The notes beneath the pieces were generated by a model. The model saw nothing but the letters and a program-made list of their open reading frames with translations, did no database searches and had not been told where the DNA came from. The position numbers and the translations under genes are program-made. Positions 52,230 to 60,715 of a stretch of DNA of 64,000 nucleotides are shown here, in pieces. The stretch's first letter is position 1; every line of letters starts with the position of its first letter. Source of the DNA: Halomarina salina (GTDB taxonomy: Archaea > Halobacteriota > Halobacteria > Halobacteriales > Haloarculaceae); NCBI RefSeq assembly GCF_023074835.1, contig NZ_JALLGW010000001.1:2232001-2296000 (forward strand), read 5' to 3'.

Positions 52230-54302
52230 TCAGTCCTCCATCTCCGTCTTGGCGACCTCCGCGCCGGCGAACTCCAGCACCTCGCGGGCACCTTCGGGGG
52301 AGTAGCCCTGGTCGACGAGCGCGCTGATCCACGCGTTGCGCTCGTCGTCCTCCATCTCCCCGGACGACACCAGCGCCGAGAAGTTGATGTTGTGCTTCTT
52401 GTCCTCCCAGAGCTTGCGCTCCAGGGCGCGACGGAGGCGGTCGTTGTCCTGCGGGTTGAACGACGTCCCCTCGCGGGCGCGTCGGCTGACCCAGTTCGAC
52501 ACCTCCTGGCGGAAGTCGTTCTTCCGGTCCTCGGGGATGTTGAGTCGCTCCTCGACCGACCGGAGGAACTGCTCGTCCGGTTCGGTCTCGCGACCCGTTA
52601 TCTCGTCTTCGATGGTGTCGTCGTCGATGAACGCCATGACGTGGTCCATGTACTTCTCGCCCTGGCGCTGTATCTCGTCGACGTCGTACGCCAGCGCGTG
52701 GCGGACGTCCTCGATGGCGCGCTCCTTGTACTCCTCGCGGACCATCTCCAGGTAGCGGTAGTAGCGCTCGAAGCGGTCCTCCGGAATCGAGCCGTGGTTC
52801 TCCAGATTGCCTTCGAGGTGGTTGAACGTCGTCAGGGGTGAGAGGAAGCCGCGACCGCGGTGCATCGAGTCCATGATTGCCTCGGCTATCTCGTCGCCGA
52901 TGAACCGCGGGCTGACGCCCTCCATCCCCTCGCCGATCTCGGCGAGTTCGCCCGCCTCGTCGCGGAGCTTCTTCACGTCCACGTCCTCGGCGTCGTCTAT
53001 CTCGCCGTTGTAGGCCTTCGCCTTCTGGACGATGTCGACGGTGCCACCCGAGGGCTCCTCGATGCGGGTGAGGACGCCGAACAGCCCCGCCATCTCCAGC
53101 GTGTGGGGTTCGACGTTTATCTCCGGCACGTCGGCGTTGTTGAGCATCTTCTGGTAGATGCGCGACTCCTCCTCGTACTGGAGGACGTAGGGGAAGTCGA
53201 TGCGCTTGGTCCGGTCGTTGAACGCCTCCATCTTCTCGTCGCCCTTCTTGTCCTTGTACTCGGGCATGTTGGTGCGTCCGACGATGACCTGGTCGATGTC
53301 GATTCTGGGGTTGTTCTTCGGCTTGATGGTCTGTTCCTGGGTCGCGTGCAGGAAGTCGTAGAGGAACTCCCGCTGAAGCTTCAGCAGCTCCTCGCCGGAG
53401 AACAGCCCACGGTTCGCGTTACAGAACGCGCCCGAGTAGTCGAAGGCGCGGGGGTCGCTCTCGCCGTAGACGGCAATCTTGGAGTAGTTGACGTCGCCCG
53501 TCAACTCCGTCTCGTCCTGGTTCTTCTTGTCCTTCGGCTCGAACGTCTCGACGCACTGGCGCTTGTTCTCGTCGGCGACCAGTCGGATGACCTCGACGTG
53601 GTTCTCCAGCACCTGCTGGAGGTCGTCGTCGTAGTGTTCGAGCAGTCGGTCCATGTAGAACTCGCTGGCGGGGTCGAGCGCCTGCTCGTTCCGGATGGTG
53701 TACGGCGCGTCGAGTCGCTCGTTCAGCTCCTCGACCAGGCCGTCGCGCTGGGAGAGCGGAATCAGGACGATGGGGTCCTGGTTCATCGGACTGCGCACCA
53801 CGTCGTCCGCGGGGTCCTGGTCTCTGATGACGTCACAGAGGTTGGTCCACCGGAACGTGTACATCCGCCCGTCGTCGCGGGCGGTGTAGTCCTCGAAGTA
53901 GGTCCGGACCTGTCGGTCGAAGTCGGACTTCCCGGAGCCGACCGGCCCGAGGAGGAGCTTGATGCGCTTCTCTGGACCCAGGCCACGAGCGCCAGACTTC
54001 ACCTTGTTGACGAACTCGTGGATGGACTCGTGGATGTTGCGACCGTAGAAGGTGTTCTCGCCGTCGTTGAGGGGGTCCTCACTGGCGAGTCGGTACTCGA
54101 CGACGCCGAGGTCCTCGTCGTACTCGGTGCCGTAGTAATCAAACATGTCCGCGACGCGCTGGTGTGCGTTCCGCGCGATGTGCGGGTCCTCGAAGACCTC
54201 TTCGAGATACCAGTCGAACGTGTGCGTCTGACGGAGGTCCGACGGTATCGAGTCACGGTACTCCTGACTGAGGTCTGCGAGCGTTTCCATGTCGCCTTTC
54301 AT
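52230..54302 (-). CDS. PrkA-family serine protein kinase/AAA protein, copy 2
   Basis: 690 residues from MKGDMETLADL (54302); METLADL at 54290 is an alternative. Walker A GPVGSGKSDFDRQV at about 106; PrkA core FKWT-like RTYFEDYTARDDGRMYTFRWTNLCDVI, GAFCNANRGLFSGEELLKLQREF, KNNPRIDIDQVIVGRTNMPEYKDKKGDEKMEAFNDRTKRIDFPYVL (in parts) and the PrkA C-terminal block LEMVREEYKERAIEDVRHALAYDVDEIQRQGEKY. First gene of the four-gene operon. Closer to bacterial PrkA/YeaG than copy 1 in these blocks. Confidence 0.95.
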   Translation of the reverse strand: MKGDMETLADLSQEYRDSIPSDLRQTHTFDWYLEEVFEDPHIARNAHQRVADMFDYYGTEYDEDLGVVEYRLASEDPLNDGENTFYGRNIHESIHEFVNKVKSGARGLGPEKRIKLLLGPVGSGKSDFDRQVRTYFEDYTARDDGRMYTFRWTNLCDVIRDQDPADDVVRSPMNQDPIVLIPLSQRDGLVEELNERLDAPYTIRNEQALDPASEFYMDRLLEHYDDDLQQVLENHVEVIRLVADENKRQCVETFEPKDKKNQDETELTGDVNYSKIAVYGESDPRAFDYSGAFCNANRGLFSGEELLKLQREFLYDFLHATQEQTIKPKNNPRIDIDQVIVGRTNMPEYKDKKGDEKMEAFNDRTKRIDFPYVLQYEEESRIYQKMLNNADVPEINVEPHTLEMAGLFGVLTRIEEPSGGTVDIVQKAKAYNGEIDDAEDVDVKKLRDEAGELAEIGEGMEGVSPRFIGDEIAEAIMDSMHRGRGFLSPLTTFNHLEGNLENHGSIPEDRFERYYRYLEMVREEYKERAIEDVRHALAYDVDEIQRQGEKYMDHVMAFIDDDTIEDEITGRETEPDEQFLRSVEERLNIPEDRKNDFRQEVSNWVSRRAREGTSFNPQDNDRLRRALERKLWEDKKHNINFSALVSSGEMEDDERNAWISALVDQGYSPEGAREVLEFAGAEVAKTEMED

Positions 54303-54508
54303 GGTATCACGGAGACGGATGTCTCGTTTCCCCCGGTGGGGACCGGGCAGCCACGCTGCACGGTAGCGTCGACGACCCACCCGTCGCGGCCGACATCGAC
54401 CGCGAGGCCACCTCTCGCCCTGCGACACCCACTACCCGTTGTCGGGCTGGGGGCGAGCAGAGAGAAAGAGGTGAATGGGCGGGGCCACCGATACTGTGAA
54501 TAGTGTGT

Positions 54509-54530
54509 TATGGCTTGCCATAGATAAACC
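54509..54530 (-). promoter_or_regulatory. TATA box and overlapping inverted repeat of the PrkA operon
   Basis: Minus strand: GGTTTATCTATGGC, a strong TATA box, overlaps TATGGC-TT-GCCATA (54509-54522, 6-bp arms). The distance to the start at 54302 implies a 5' leader of roughly 190 nt, long for a haloarchaeal message, or a second promoter nearer the gene. Confidence 0.55.
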
Positions 54531-54702
54531 TTGTCACAATACACCGTAATCCGATACGTTTCCACTGAGTTTTCCCCCGAGAAATCGCTACGCGTGGGCA
54601 GTTCGGACGGATCGTGCCGACTTCCGACGAGTTCGTGGGTTTAAGTCAGCACTGTCGAAACCCGACCACACGACACTTGCCCGCGCCGCGCGAACGACGG
54701 GT

Positions 54703-55161
54703 ATGGACCACGATTCGTCGACCGATATGACTGGCGGGGGGGAGGCTGACGAGAGTGGGGGAGAGACGGTCGTCGACCCCGACACACTGGCCGAGGGATG
54801 GCGCGTCTGGAGCGACGCCGACAACCGACTCGTCCTCGCCTACCGACCGGACGTGTTCGACGGGAGCGAGTACCCCGCCCCGTGCCTCCCGACCATCTAC
54901 GTCACCCACGGCCGCCGGAGCAAGCGCCCTGGGACGCCCCGCAACCCCGCGCCGGGCGACCCGTGGGTCGTCACGCTGTTCCTCGAACCGGAGGTGTCGC
55001 GCGACCCGGCGCACTTCGACGAGCGAGGGGCGGCTATCGAGGCGGCACTCGACGTGGCCGAGCAGTTCACGAGCGGCGAGATCGACTACCGTGACCTCTA
55101 CCAGGTCCCCCGCGAGGAGTACTTCGACGCGCTCGACGAGTTGACGGGACGGGAGGCTTAA
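54703..55161 (+). CDS. DUF5820-type haloarchaeal protein
   Basis: 152 residues. An acidic, Gly-rich 25-residue start precedes a compact domain: GWRVWSDADNRLVLAYRPDVFDG, CLPTIYVTHG, KRPGTPRNPAPGDPWVVTLFLEPEV and ALDVAEQFTSGEIDYRDLYQVPREEYFDALDEL. It resembles the DUF5820 family of haloarchaea as I know it; no catalytic motif. First of three co-directional small genes. Confidence 0.82.
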   Translation: MDHDSSTDMTGGGEADESGGETVVDPDTLAEGWRVWSDADNRLVLAYRPDVFDGSEYPAPCLPTIYVTHGRRSKRPGTPRNPAPGDPWVVTLFLEPEVSRDPAHFDERGAAIEAALDVAEQFTSGEIDYRDLYQVPREEYFDALDELTGREA

Positions 55162-55186
55162 CACCGCCGACCGACGACAGGCGAGC

Positions 55187-55633
55187 ATGGCCAAAGTCAC
55201 CCTCATCGGTCCTCGCCTCGCGGAGACGGGTACGGAGTTCGTCTTCGAGGGCGAGTCGACGCTGTGCGAGGGCTGTCCGTACCGCGGGCAGTGTCTCAAC
55301 CTGACGGAGGGCGTCCGCTACCGCGTGACGGGCGTCCGCGACTCGGGACTGCTCGACTGCGCAGTCCACGACCAGGGCGTCACCGCGGTGGAGGTCGAAC
55401 CCGCCACCGTCCGCGCGAACGTCGCCTCGACCGGCGCGTACGCCGGGTCCAGCGCGACGCTCGAAGGTCCCTGTCCGTACACCGAGTGCCCGAGCCACGA
55501 GTTCTGCGAACCCCTCGGCGTCGACTTCGACGAGTCCCGGAAAATTCGCGAGGTGGAGGGCGACCCGCCCCACGACTACTGCGCGCTCGACCGGGACCTG
55601 ACGCTCGTGGAGTTCGAACCGAGCGAGACCTGA
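55187..55633 (+). CDS. UPF0179 family protein, Cys-rich
   Basis: 148 residues. Seven cysteines in pairs: LCEGCPYRGQC, DCAVHD, GPCPYTECPSHEFCEP and DYCALDR, the pattern of UPF0179, which suggests bound iron-sulfur or zinc. Start MAKVTLIGPRLAETGTEF. A GGCTTAAC tract about 25-32 bases upstream, within the end of the previous gene, may be the TATA box. Function unknown in the literature that I recall. Confidence 0.9.
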   Translation: MAKVTLIGPRLAETGTEFVFEGESTLCEGCPYRGQCLNLTEGVRYRVTGVRDSGLLDCAVHDQGVTAVEVEPATVRANVASTGAYAGSSATLEGPCPYTECPSHEFCEPLGVDFDESRKIREVEGDPPHDYCALDRDLTLVEFEPSET

Positions 55634-55642
55634 CCGGACAGC

Positions 55643-56440
55643 GTGGTCCCTCCACCACTCTCCGACCCCGTCCGGTTCGACGGTCGCTCGCTCGTGAGTG
55701 ACGACGCCGACTCCCCCGACGCGCTCGTCGCGCTGGTCCGGGCGCTCGGGCCCCACTGCGACGCCGCGTACGCCCTCCTCGAACGGCCGCCGACGGCCGT
55801 CGACGAACCGGGTGTCCCGAACCCGCAGGCGGTGTGGTCCGACGTGGAGTCCGCGTTCGTCCCGACGTGGACCGGGTGGACGAACGAGAACTCCCAGCGC
55901 CGCTGGCACCGCACCGAACTCCCCGACCACCTCGACGACCTCGCCGCGCTCGCCGACCTCACTCGGACCGGCGTCGGGCAGTGGTTCCTCCACACGCTGG
56001 CGCTCGCTCGCGACGACGAGTGGGTTCTGGTCGCCGTCCCGCACTCGCGGTTCGTGGCGCTGTCGAACGCCTCACGAGTCCGGGCGGCAGCGAGCGATGC
56101 ACTCGCTCCGTACTACGCTGCGCTCGTCGACGGCGAGGAGACACTCTCGTGGACGGACGGCGACCGAACGTTGACCATCCGGAACGGGAGCATCTGCGTC
56201 GACGGTGACGGGAGCGGTCACTGCTGGCCGCTCTCGCGTGTCGAGGCCGTCGAGCGCGTCGGCGAGCGGACGGTCCGCCTCGGCTGGGCCGACCGCTCGC
56301 ACGGCCCCGTTCGCCGAGCAGTCGGGCGACTGCTCCGGACGCCCAACCCGCCCGAGCGAGTCGTAGTCCCCGACGAGGAGACCCGCGACACCGTCGCGGA
56401 CGCTATCGAGTCGTTCCGTGCTTCGTACGAGCCGTCGTAG
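55643..56440 (+). CDS. hypothetical protein, 265 aa
   Basis: Starts at GTG (VPPPLSDPVRFDGRSLV), ten bases after the UPF0179 stop, probably co-transcribed. Soluble, no signal peptide. WTGWTNENSQRRWHRTELPDHL and WVLVAVPHSRFVALSNASRVRAAASDALAPYYAALVDGEE are the best-ordered parts; a repeated beta-strand pattern from about 155 to 200 (DGDRTLTIRNGSICVDGDG) resembles a PH-like or beta-sandwich fold. No recognised domain. Confidence 0.65.
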   Translation: MVPPPLSDPVRFDGRSLVSDDADSPDALVALVRALGPHCDAAYALLERPPTAVDEPGVPNPQAVWSDVESAFVPTWTGWTNENSQRRWHRTELPDHLDDLAALADLTRTGVGQWFLHTLALARDDEWVLVAVPHSRFVALSNASRVRAAASDALAPYYAALVDGEETLSWTDGDRTLTIRNGSICVDGDGSGHCWPLSRVEAVERVGERTVRLGWADRSHGPVRRAVGRLLRTPNPPERVVVPDEETRDTVADAIESFRASYEPS

Positions 56441-56455
56441 TGGGCCTGCGTCGGG

Positions 56456-57283
56456 TTATCCGGAGTACGACCGGGTCGCGCCGTCGCGCTGGACCGGGTC
56501 GCCCCCGAGCTGGCCGGTGAGTTCGCCCGCGTAGCCGAACTCCTCCTCGTAGCCGTACGGCGACATCAGGACGGGGTAGAACGGTTCGTCGGCGACGAGT
56601 TTCTCGCCGTCGACGGCCGCGAACGTCTCGCCAGCCGAGACGCGCTGGAAGTTCGCGGCGAAGACGGCGTACTCCTCGGCGGTGCGCTTCGGGACGAGTT
56701 TCCGGAGACGGAACACCGGCACCTCCCTCGCCGACCCGCGCTCGCTCGGGAGCGCACCGACGGCGGCGAGGAACTCGTAGATGAGCGTGACGGCGTTCTC
56801 GGCGGCCTTCGCTGTGCCCTGCAGGCCGCACTCTACCTCGACGATGTCCGCGTACTGGACGAGGCGACCGTCTGTGAACCCGCCCGCCTCGACGACGGCG
56901 TCGACCGAGAGGTACGGACAGATGGCGTCGGCGAGCGGTCCCGCCTCGTCGACGACCGCGAACGGGTCGTCGTACGACTGCGTGGAGTGCATCGAGAACG
57001 TGGTCAGTCCCCGGAGTTCGTCGGTCAGTTCGGCTGCAAGGCGCTCTTCGTACGTGTCGGCGTCGGGGCTACCGGGGAAGACTCGGTTGAGGTCCGACTC
57101 GGTGTAGCGGACCCCGCGGGCCAGCGCCCGCTCGTTGGCGACGATGAGTTTGACCGGTCGCTCGACGTCGGGGGCGTCGGCGAGGAGGCGCTCGACGGCG
57201 TAGACGCCGCACGGTTCGTCGCCGTGAATCGCCGCGAGAATCGCGATTTCCGGTTCACCGTCACCCAACTGCTCGATTCGCAT
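56456..57283 (-). CDS. M14-family zinc deacylase (AstE/AspA type), second copy
   Basis: 275 residues. Zinc ligands His20 and Glu23 in AAIHGDEPCG and His99 in FSMHSTQSYDDP; YTESDLNRVFPGSP; likely base Glu151 in VEVECGLQGT; C-terminal barrel ends in LMSPYGYEEEFGYAGELTGQLG. It is shorter and clearly different from the enzyme at 33459 and has no RimK gene beside it. Aspartoacylase- or succinylglutamate-desuccinylase-like, substrate unknown. Neighbours are convergent on one side and unrelated on the other. Confidence 0.88.
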   Translation of the reverse strand: MRIEQLGDGEPEIAILAAIHGDEPCGVYAVERLLADAPDVERPVKLIVANERALARGVRYTESDLNRVFPGSPDADTYEERLAAELTDELRGLTTFSMHSTQSYDDPFAVVDEAGPLADAICPYLSVDAVVEAGGFTDGRLVQYADIVEVECGLQGTAKAAENAVTLIYEFLAAVGALPSERGSAREVPVFRLRKLVPKRTAEEYAVFAANFQRVSAGETFAAVDGEKLVADEPFYPVLMSPYGYEEEFGYAGELTGQLGGDPVQRDGATRSYSG

Positions 57284-57403
57284 TCGCTCGAACTACAGGA
57301 GGGGGACTAATCAGTGGCGCGGTCTCTCTCGTCAGTCGACCGATGTAATCGCGACGGTCGCGACGCGGAGACGGGTCGGTCGGTGAGCGGTACCGGTGGG
57401 CCG

Positions 57404-57892
57404 TCAGTGCTCTAACGACTCGACGTAGCGGAAGTCCTCCTCGCGAGCGGTCGGCGTCCCGTCGTCGAGGCGAATCTGCCAGCCGTGCAGGACCTCGGGG
57501 TCGTTCAGCGCGTTCGTGAGGACGGTGCGGACATCGAGCAGGTCCACGCCGTAGAAGTCGTTCGGGACGCCGTGGAAGTACTGGAGCGCGGTGTCGAACA
57601 GCGAGCGCATCCCGTCGTTGTCCTCGAAGTCGAAGTGCTTGTACGCGCCTGCGGCGACCTGCACCATCCCGTGCATGAACTTCGACTCGGTGTTGCCTCG
57701 GCCGTAGTTGTACCACTCGTCCTCGAAACAGTCGTGTGACTCGTGGAACTCCCCCGCGTTGTAGAGGCGGACGCCGTGGACGGTCGCCCGTCTGAGGGTC
57801 GCGTGCTCCCACACGTCCCGGTCCGGGTGCCACCCGGTCGGCGTTCCCGACGTGGGCGGACCGACCGACGGGTCGCGGGTGTGGTCGTCCAT
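57404..57892 (-). CDS. DUF309 family protein
   Basis: 162 residues from [12 protein letters not shown]. Core [25 protein letters not shown] is the H-E-x-x-H/D plus W motif of DUF309, a helical family with possible metal-binding; [20 protein letters not shown] and the C-terminal [14 protein letters not shown] complete it. Start picked at MDDHT because upstream in-frame residues are shadow. No close partner; the VOC gene downstream is on the same strand 67 bases away. Confidence 0.87.
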   Translation of the reverse strand: MDDHTRDPSVGPPTSGTPTGWHPDRDVWEHATLRRATVHGVRLYNAGEFHESHDCFEDEWYNYGRGNTESKFMHGMVQVAAGAYKHFDFEDNDGMRSLFDTALQYFHGVPNDFYGVDLLDVRTVLTNALNDPEVLHGWQIRLDDGTPTAREEDFRYVESLEH

Positions 57893-57959
57893 CGACGCAA
57901 AGTTCGGGCGGTGGCCGGTTGAATCTGTCCACACGGACGGCGACCGGTCGTCGACCGCG

Positions 57960-58328
57960 TCACTCCAGTTCGAGCAGTTCGATGCGGTTGCCGAACGGGT
58001 CACGGAACGTGCACCGTTCGCGGCCGGGGATGGGTGTCTCGTCCAGTGTCTCGACGCCGTAGGCTTCGAGATACGTGCGAGTCGTATCGAGGTCACCGAC
58101 CTCGAACGCGGGGTGACGTGTCGAGGTCCCGGCGTCCGCCTCGTCGATACCGAGGTGCAGTTCGATGTCGCCCGCACGGAACCAGATGCTCCCGCTGTCC
58201 GCGAGCGAGTCGGGTTTCTCCACCTCGTCGAACCCGAGCACGTCGCCGTAGAACTCGCGGGCCAGCGCCTCGCTCCCCGGCGTGATACAGAGTTGGACGT
58301 GGTCGATTCGTCGCCAGTCGGGTGTCAT
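57960..58328 (-). CDS. VOC (glyoxalase/bleomycin-resistance) family protein
   Basis: 122 residues. A single VOC module: [44 protein letters not shown] and [15 protein letters not shown], with His/Glu positions typical for metal ligands (His9, His53-like, Glu119). Substrate unknown. Start at MTPDWRRID, overlapping the upstream gene's stop by four bases. Confidence 0.88.
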   Translation of the reverse strand: MTPDWRRIDHVQLCITPGSEALAREFYGDVLGFDEVEKPDSLADSGSIWFRAGDIELHLGIDEADAGTSTRHPAFEVGDLDTTRTYLEAYGVETLDETPIPGRERCTFRDPFGNRIELLELE

Positions 58329-58765
58329 AGGTCCCGCGCGATGTCGTTCAGCGACCCGACCTTCTCCGAGCGACCGCGCAACTCGTCGGGGTCGAGGTGG
58401 CGCGAGAGGCCCGTCTTCCGGACGTGTTCGCGGAGCGTGTCGAGCGCCCGGTCCTCGACGGCGAGTCGCCTGAGGTACTCCGCCAGCGCCTCCAGGTCGT
58501 CGTCGGTCGCGTCCCGCCCGCCGTCTGCTCCCTTGATCTCCCACGTCGTCGTCCGGGCGTCGTTGCCCTCCGGGAGGTGCGCGCCGCCGACGATGACGAG
58601 CGCCTTCGCCAGCGTCCACGGGACGAGGTCGGCCGTCCCGTAGCCGCGGTCGCGCAGCAGGTTCTCCGCGCCGTCGGTGAGTCGGAATCGACGTCGCCGG
58701 TGGCCGACGCCGAGGTCGAGTTTCAGTTCGTCGCCGTCCTCGACGAGATGTGGAGAAGTGGCCAT
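58325..58765 (-). CDS. conserved haloarchaeal protein, 146 aa
   Basis: Start [12 protein letters not shown] wing-like [30 protein letters not shown] at 15-45 and helices [43 protein letters not shown] follow. The layout is suggestive of a small regulatory or RNA-binding helical protein but I do not recognise it. It forms an operon with the VOC gene (ATGA overlap). Confidence 0.62.
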   Translation of the reverse strand: MATSPHLVEDGDELKLDLGVGHRRRRFRLTDGAENLLRDRGYGTADLVPWTLAKALVIVGGAHLPEGNDARTTTWEIKGADGGRDATDDDLEALAEYLRRLAVEDRALDTLREHVRKTGLSRHLDPDELRGRSEKVGSLNDIARDL

Positions 58766-58880
58766 ACGTGGGGCCAGGAACGGCGTGAACAAGTGTTCGG
58801 CGGTGCGCGGCGCTCCGACGGCGCGGGCTGCCGGGACGGGACGACGGAGGCGACTCCCCAGGAGTCCGCGCGGCGAGCAT

Positions 58881-59090
58881 GTCCTCGACACTCGTCTCCT
58901 CGTAGTTGAACAGGACGGTGACGACGCCCATCAGGCGACGGTCCTCCAGTTGCTTCTCCTCGAACTCTCCCAGCAGGTTGCGCGCGGCCTCACGGACCAC
59001 CCCGCTCCGGTCGGTGTCGCCGTGCTCCTCGGAGAACTCGTCGCGACGCTCCAGCAGCGAGTCGGGCATCGAGACACTGACGACAGCCAC
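58881..59090 (-). pseudogene. truncated NikR-like gene (N-terminal half only)
   Basis: Begins [21 protein letters not shown] and shares about 50 of 70 residues with NikR at 22578-23006, then stops matching at SVEDM, just before the metal-binding domain. All four nickel ligands (His77/79, His88, His90, Cys96) are lost, and the RHH domain has odd changes (HGDTDRSG in place of HGYTGRSE). The upstream region also resembles that of nikR. Whether the reading frame is still translated as a shorter RHH protein is unclear. Confidence 0.75.
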
Positions 59091-59194
59091 GTATTAACTA
59101 CCGCCCGCTGAATTGATGATGATTGATACTCGACTGCCGTCTCCCCCCGAAACCAGCGCGTTTAACAGGGACAGGGTCCTCCGCTCGACTGCGT

Positions 59195-59278
59195 GCGAGG
59201 GTAGCCAAGTCTGGAAACGGCGGCGGATTCAAGCTCCGCTCCTGTAGAGGTCCGTGGGTTCAAATCCTACCCCTCGCA
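59195..59278 (+). tRNA. tRNA-Leu (anticodon CAA)
   Basis: 84 nt, class II. Acceptor GCGAGGG (59195-59201) pairs with CCCTCGC (59271-59277), discriminator A. Anticodon arm GCGGA / TTCAAGC / TCCGC, CAA at 59230-59232 reading UUG. Long variable arm TCCTGTAGAGGT. Box A GTTTAAC at 59159-59165, about 33 bases before. The last part is repeated downstream. Confidence 0.95.
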
Positions 59279-59317
59279 TGAGTGTGCGTCCGACGGGACG
59301 CACTCGAATGCACACAC

Positions 59318-59385
59318 GGTAGATTTGAAGCAGGGAGGTCGCGCGAAGCGCGTCCGACCGTGGTTCAAATCCTACCCCTCGCATG
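59318..59385 (+). repeat. stem-loop ending in an exact copy of the tRNA-Leu(CAA) tail
   Basis: 59362-59385 repeats 59257-59280 exactly (24 bases, GGTTCAAATCC to CGCATG). Its left part TTCAAATC-C-TACC pairs with GGTAGATTTGAA at 59318-59329, and inside that GGTCG/CGACC and CGCG-AAG-CGCG form a longer hairpin. The copy lacks the rest of a tRNA. The design matches that at tRNA-Glu (42317). Confidence 0.8.
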
Positions 59386-59496
59386 GCGTACCCCACCGGG
59401 TACGACACATGCGGAAGACCGCAGGGCGGTCTTCCCTCGCAAACTCACTCTCGATGCACCACAACGATAGTAGCACCGCGGCCGTTCTTCAGTCAC

Positions 59497-60342
59497 ATGA
59501 GCGACGCCGCCACGCCCGAACTCCGTCGGCTGACGACGTATCCGGTGAAGTCACTCGACCCGCAGGATCACGACTCGGTCGCCGTCGAGCACGGCACGCT
59601 CGCGGGCGACCGGGAGTACGCGATGGTCGCCAAACCCCCGGACGCGGACCACGACCCGACCACGGCGTCGGTCGGTGGGCAGGGAGAGTACGTCAACGGC
59701 AAGCGGACGGCCGCGGTCCACCGCTTGCGCTCGTCGCTCGACCGCGAGGCGGGCGTCCTGACGCTCCGCGAGGAGGGAGGCGACGAGACACGGACGTTCT
59801 CCCTCGACGACCCGGACGCGCTGAACGACTATCTCAGCGACTACTTCGACGAACCGGTGAGCGTCCGCCACGAGCCGCGCGGCGGCTACCCCGACGACCG
59901 GGAGTTCGACGGACCGACGCTCGTCTCGACGGCGACGCTCCGCGAGGTGGCGTCGTGGTTCGACATGACGCTGGACAGCGCTCGACGGCGGTTCCGCGCG
60001 AACCTCGAGGTCGGCGGCGTCCCGGCGTTCTGGGAGGACCGCCTCTTCGCCGACCACGGCGAGGCCGTCGCGTTCCGGATCGGCGACGTGGAACTGCTCG
60101 GCTGTAACCCCTGTCGGCGCTGCGTCGTCCCGTCGCGCGACCCCGACACCGGCGAGGAGACGCCGGGGTTCCGCGAGACGTTCCTCCGCGAACGCGAGCG
60201 GACGCTCCCCGAGTGGGTCGACAGCGACCGCTTCGAGGGGAACTTTCGGCTGATGGTCAACACACGAATCTCCGAGAGCGAGTGGGGCCAGCGACTCTCG
60301 GTCGGCGACGGGGTGGAACTGCTCGGAACGCGTCAGCTCTGA
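59497..60342 (+). CDS. MOSC domain-containing protein
   Basis: 281 residues from MSDAATPELR. N-terminal barrel with TYPVKSLDPQD (about 14-24), then a MOSC domain around 155-275: GPTLVSTATLREVASW, RFRANLEVGG and the Cys-rich LGCNPCRRCVVPSRDPDTG. The MOSC domain carries molybdenum-cofactor sulfuration or related sulfur transfer; this type resembles YcbX/MARC proteins that reduce N-hydroxylated compounds. Overlaps the stop of a convergent gene by ten bases. Confidence 0.9.
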   Translation: MSDAATPELRRLTTYPVKSLDPQDHDSVAVEHGTLAGDREYAMVAKPPDADHDPTTASVGGQGEYVNGKRTAAVHRLRSSLDREAGVLTLREEGGDETRTFSLDDPDALNDYLSDYFDEPVSVRHEPRGGYPDDREFDGPTLVSTATLREVASWFDMTLDSARRRFRANLEVGGVPAFWEDRLFADHGEAVAFRIGDVELLGCNPCRRCVVPSRDPDTGEETPGFRETFLRERERTLPEWVDSDRFEGNFRLMVNTRISESEWGQRLSVGDGVELLGTRQL

Positions 60343-60674
60343 TTCCCGCCGGTCCCGTATCGACTCCCGAGCGGTCGCGAGAGTCGGTCGAAGCGAGACC
60401 GTGCTCTACTGCCTCGATACCGCGTCGCGACGGCGTCGTACGTCAGCGAGGTGACGGCCCCGTGGGCGAGCGAGAGCCGGAACACCGCGTCGACGTGACG
60501 CCCCTCTCGGGGGAGTCGTTCGCGAGCGAGGACGACCGTCTCGTCGCCGTCGGTGGCGAGCACCGCCCGGTCGCCCTCGAACCGGTCGACGACGGCCGTC
60601 GAGCGGGGCTGACCGAGCGGTGAGACGAGCGTACAGACGAGGAGGACGCAGAGCGCGTGGCGGATAGAGAGCAC
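60333..60674 (-). CDS. secreted DUF3006-like protein
   Basis: 113 residues. N-terminal signal peptide or anchor (IRHALCVLLVCTLVSPLG). The core STAVVDRFEGDRAVLATDGDETVVLARERLPREGRHVDAVFRL is a DUF3006 domain. It is a diverged paralogue of the neighbour at 60716-61051 (both have DRFEGD, LP.E and a C-terminal SRFDRLSR). Probably co-transcribed with the two upstream genes; export suggests it acts with the exported hydrolase at 61044. Confidence 0.8.
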   Translation of the reverse strand: MLSIRHALCVLLVCTLVSPLGQPRSTAVVDRFEGDRAVLATDGDETVVLARERLPREGRHVDAVFRLSLAHGAVTSLTYDAVATRYRGSRARSRFDRLSRPLGSRYGTGGNQS

Positions 60675-60715
60675 GCGCGGCTCTGGACGCGTTCTTGGAT
60701 TTGAATGTTCGGCCG

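Noticed and set aside
49950-52841. 963-residue open frame on the plus strand opposite the PrkA genes
   Set aside because: It is the antisense of two clear PrkA genes; composition is Val/Leu/Glu/Arg shadow coding from high GC and no domain is seen.
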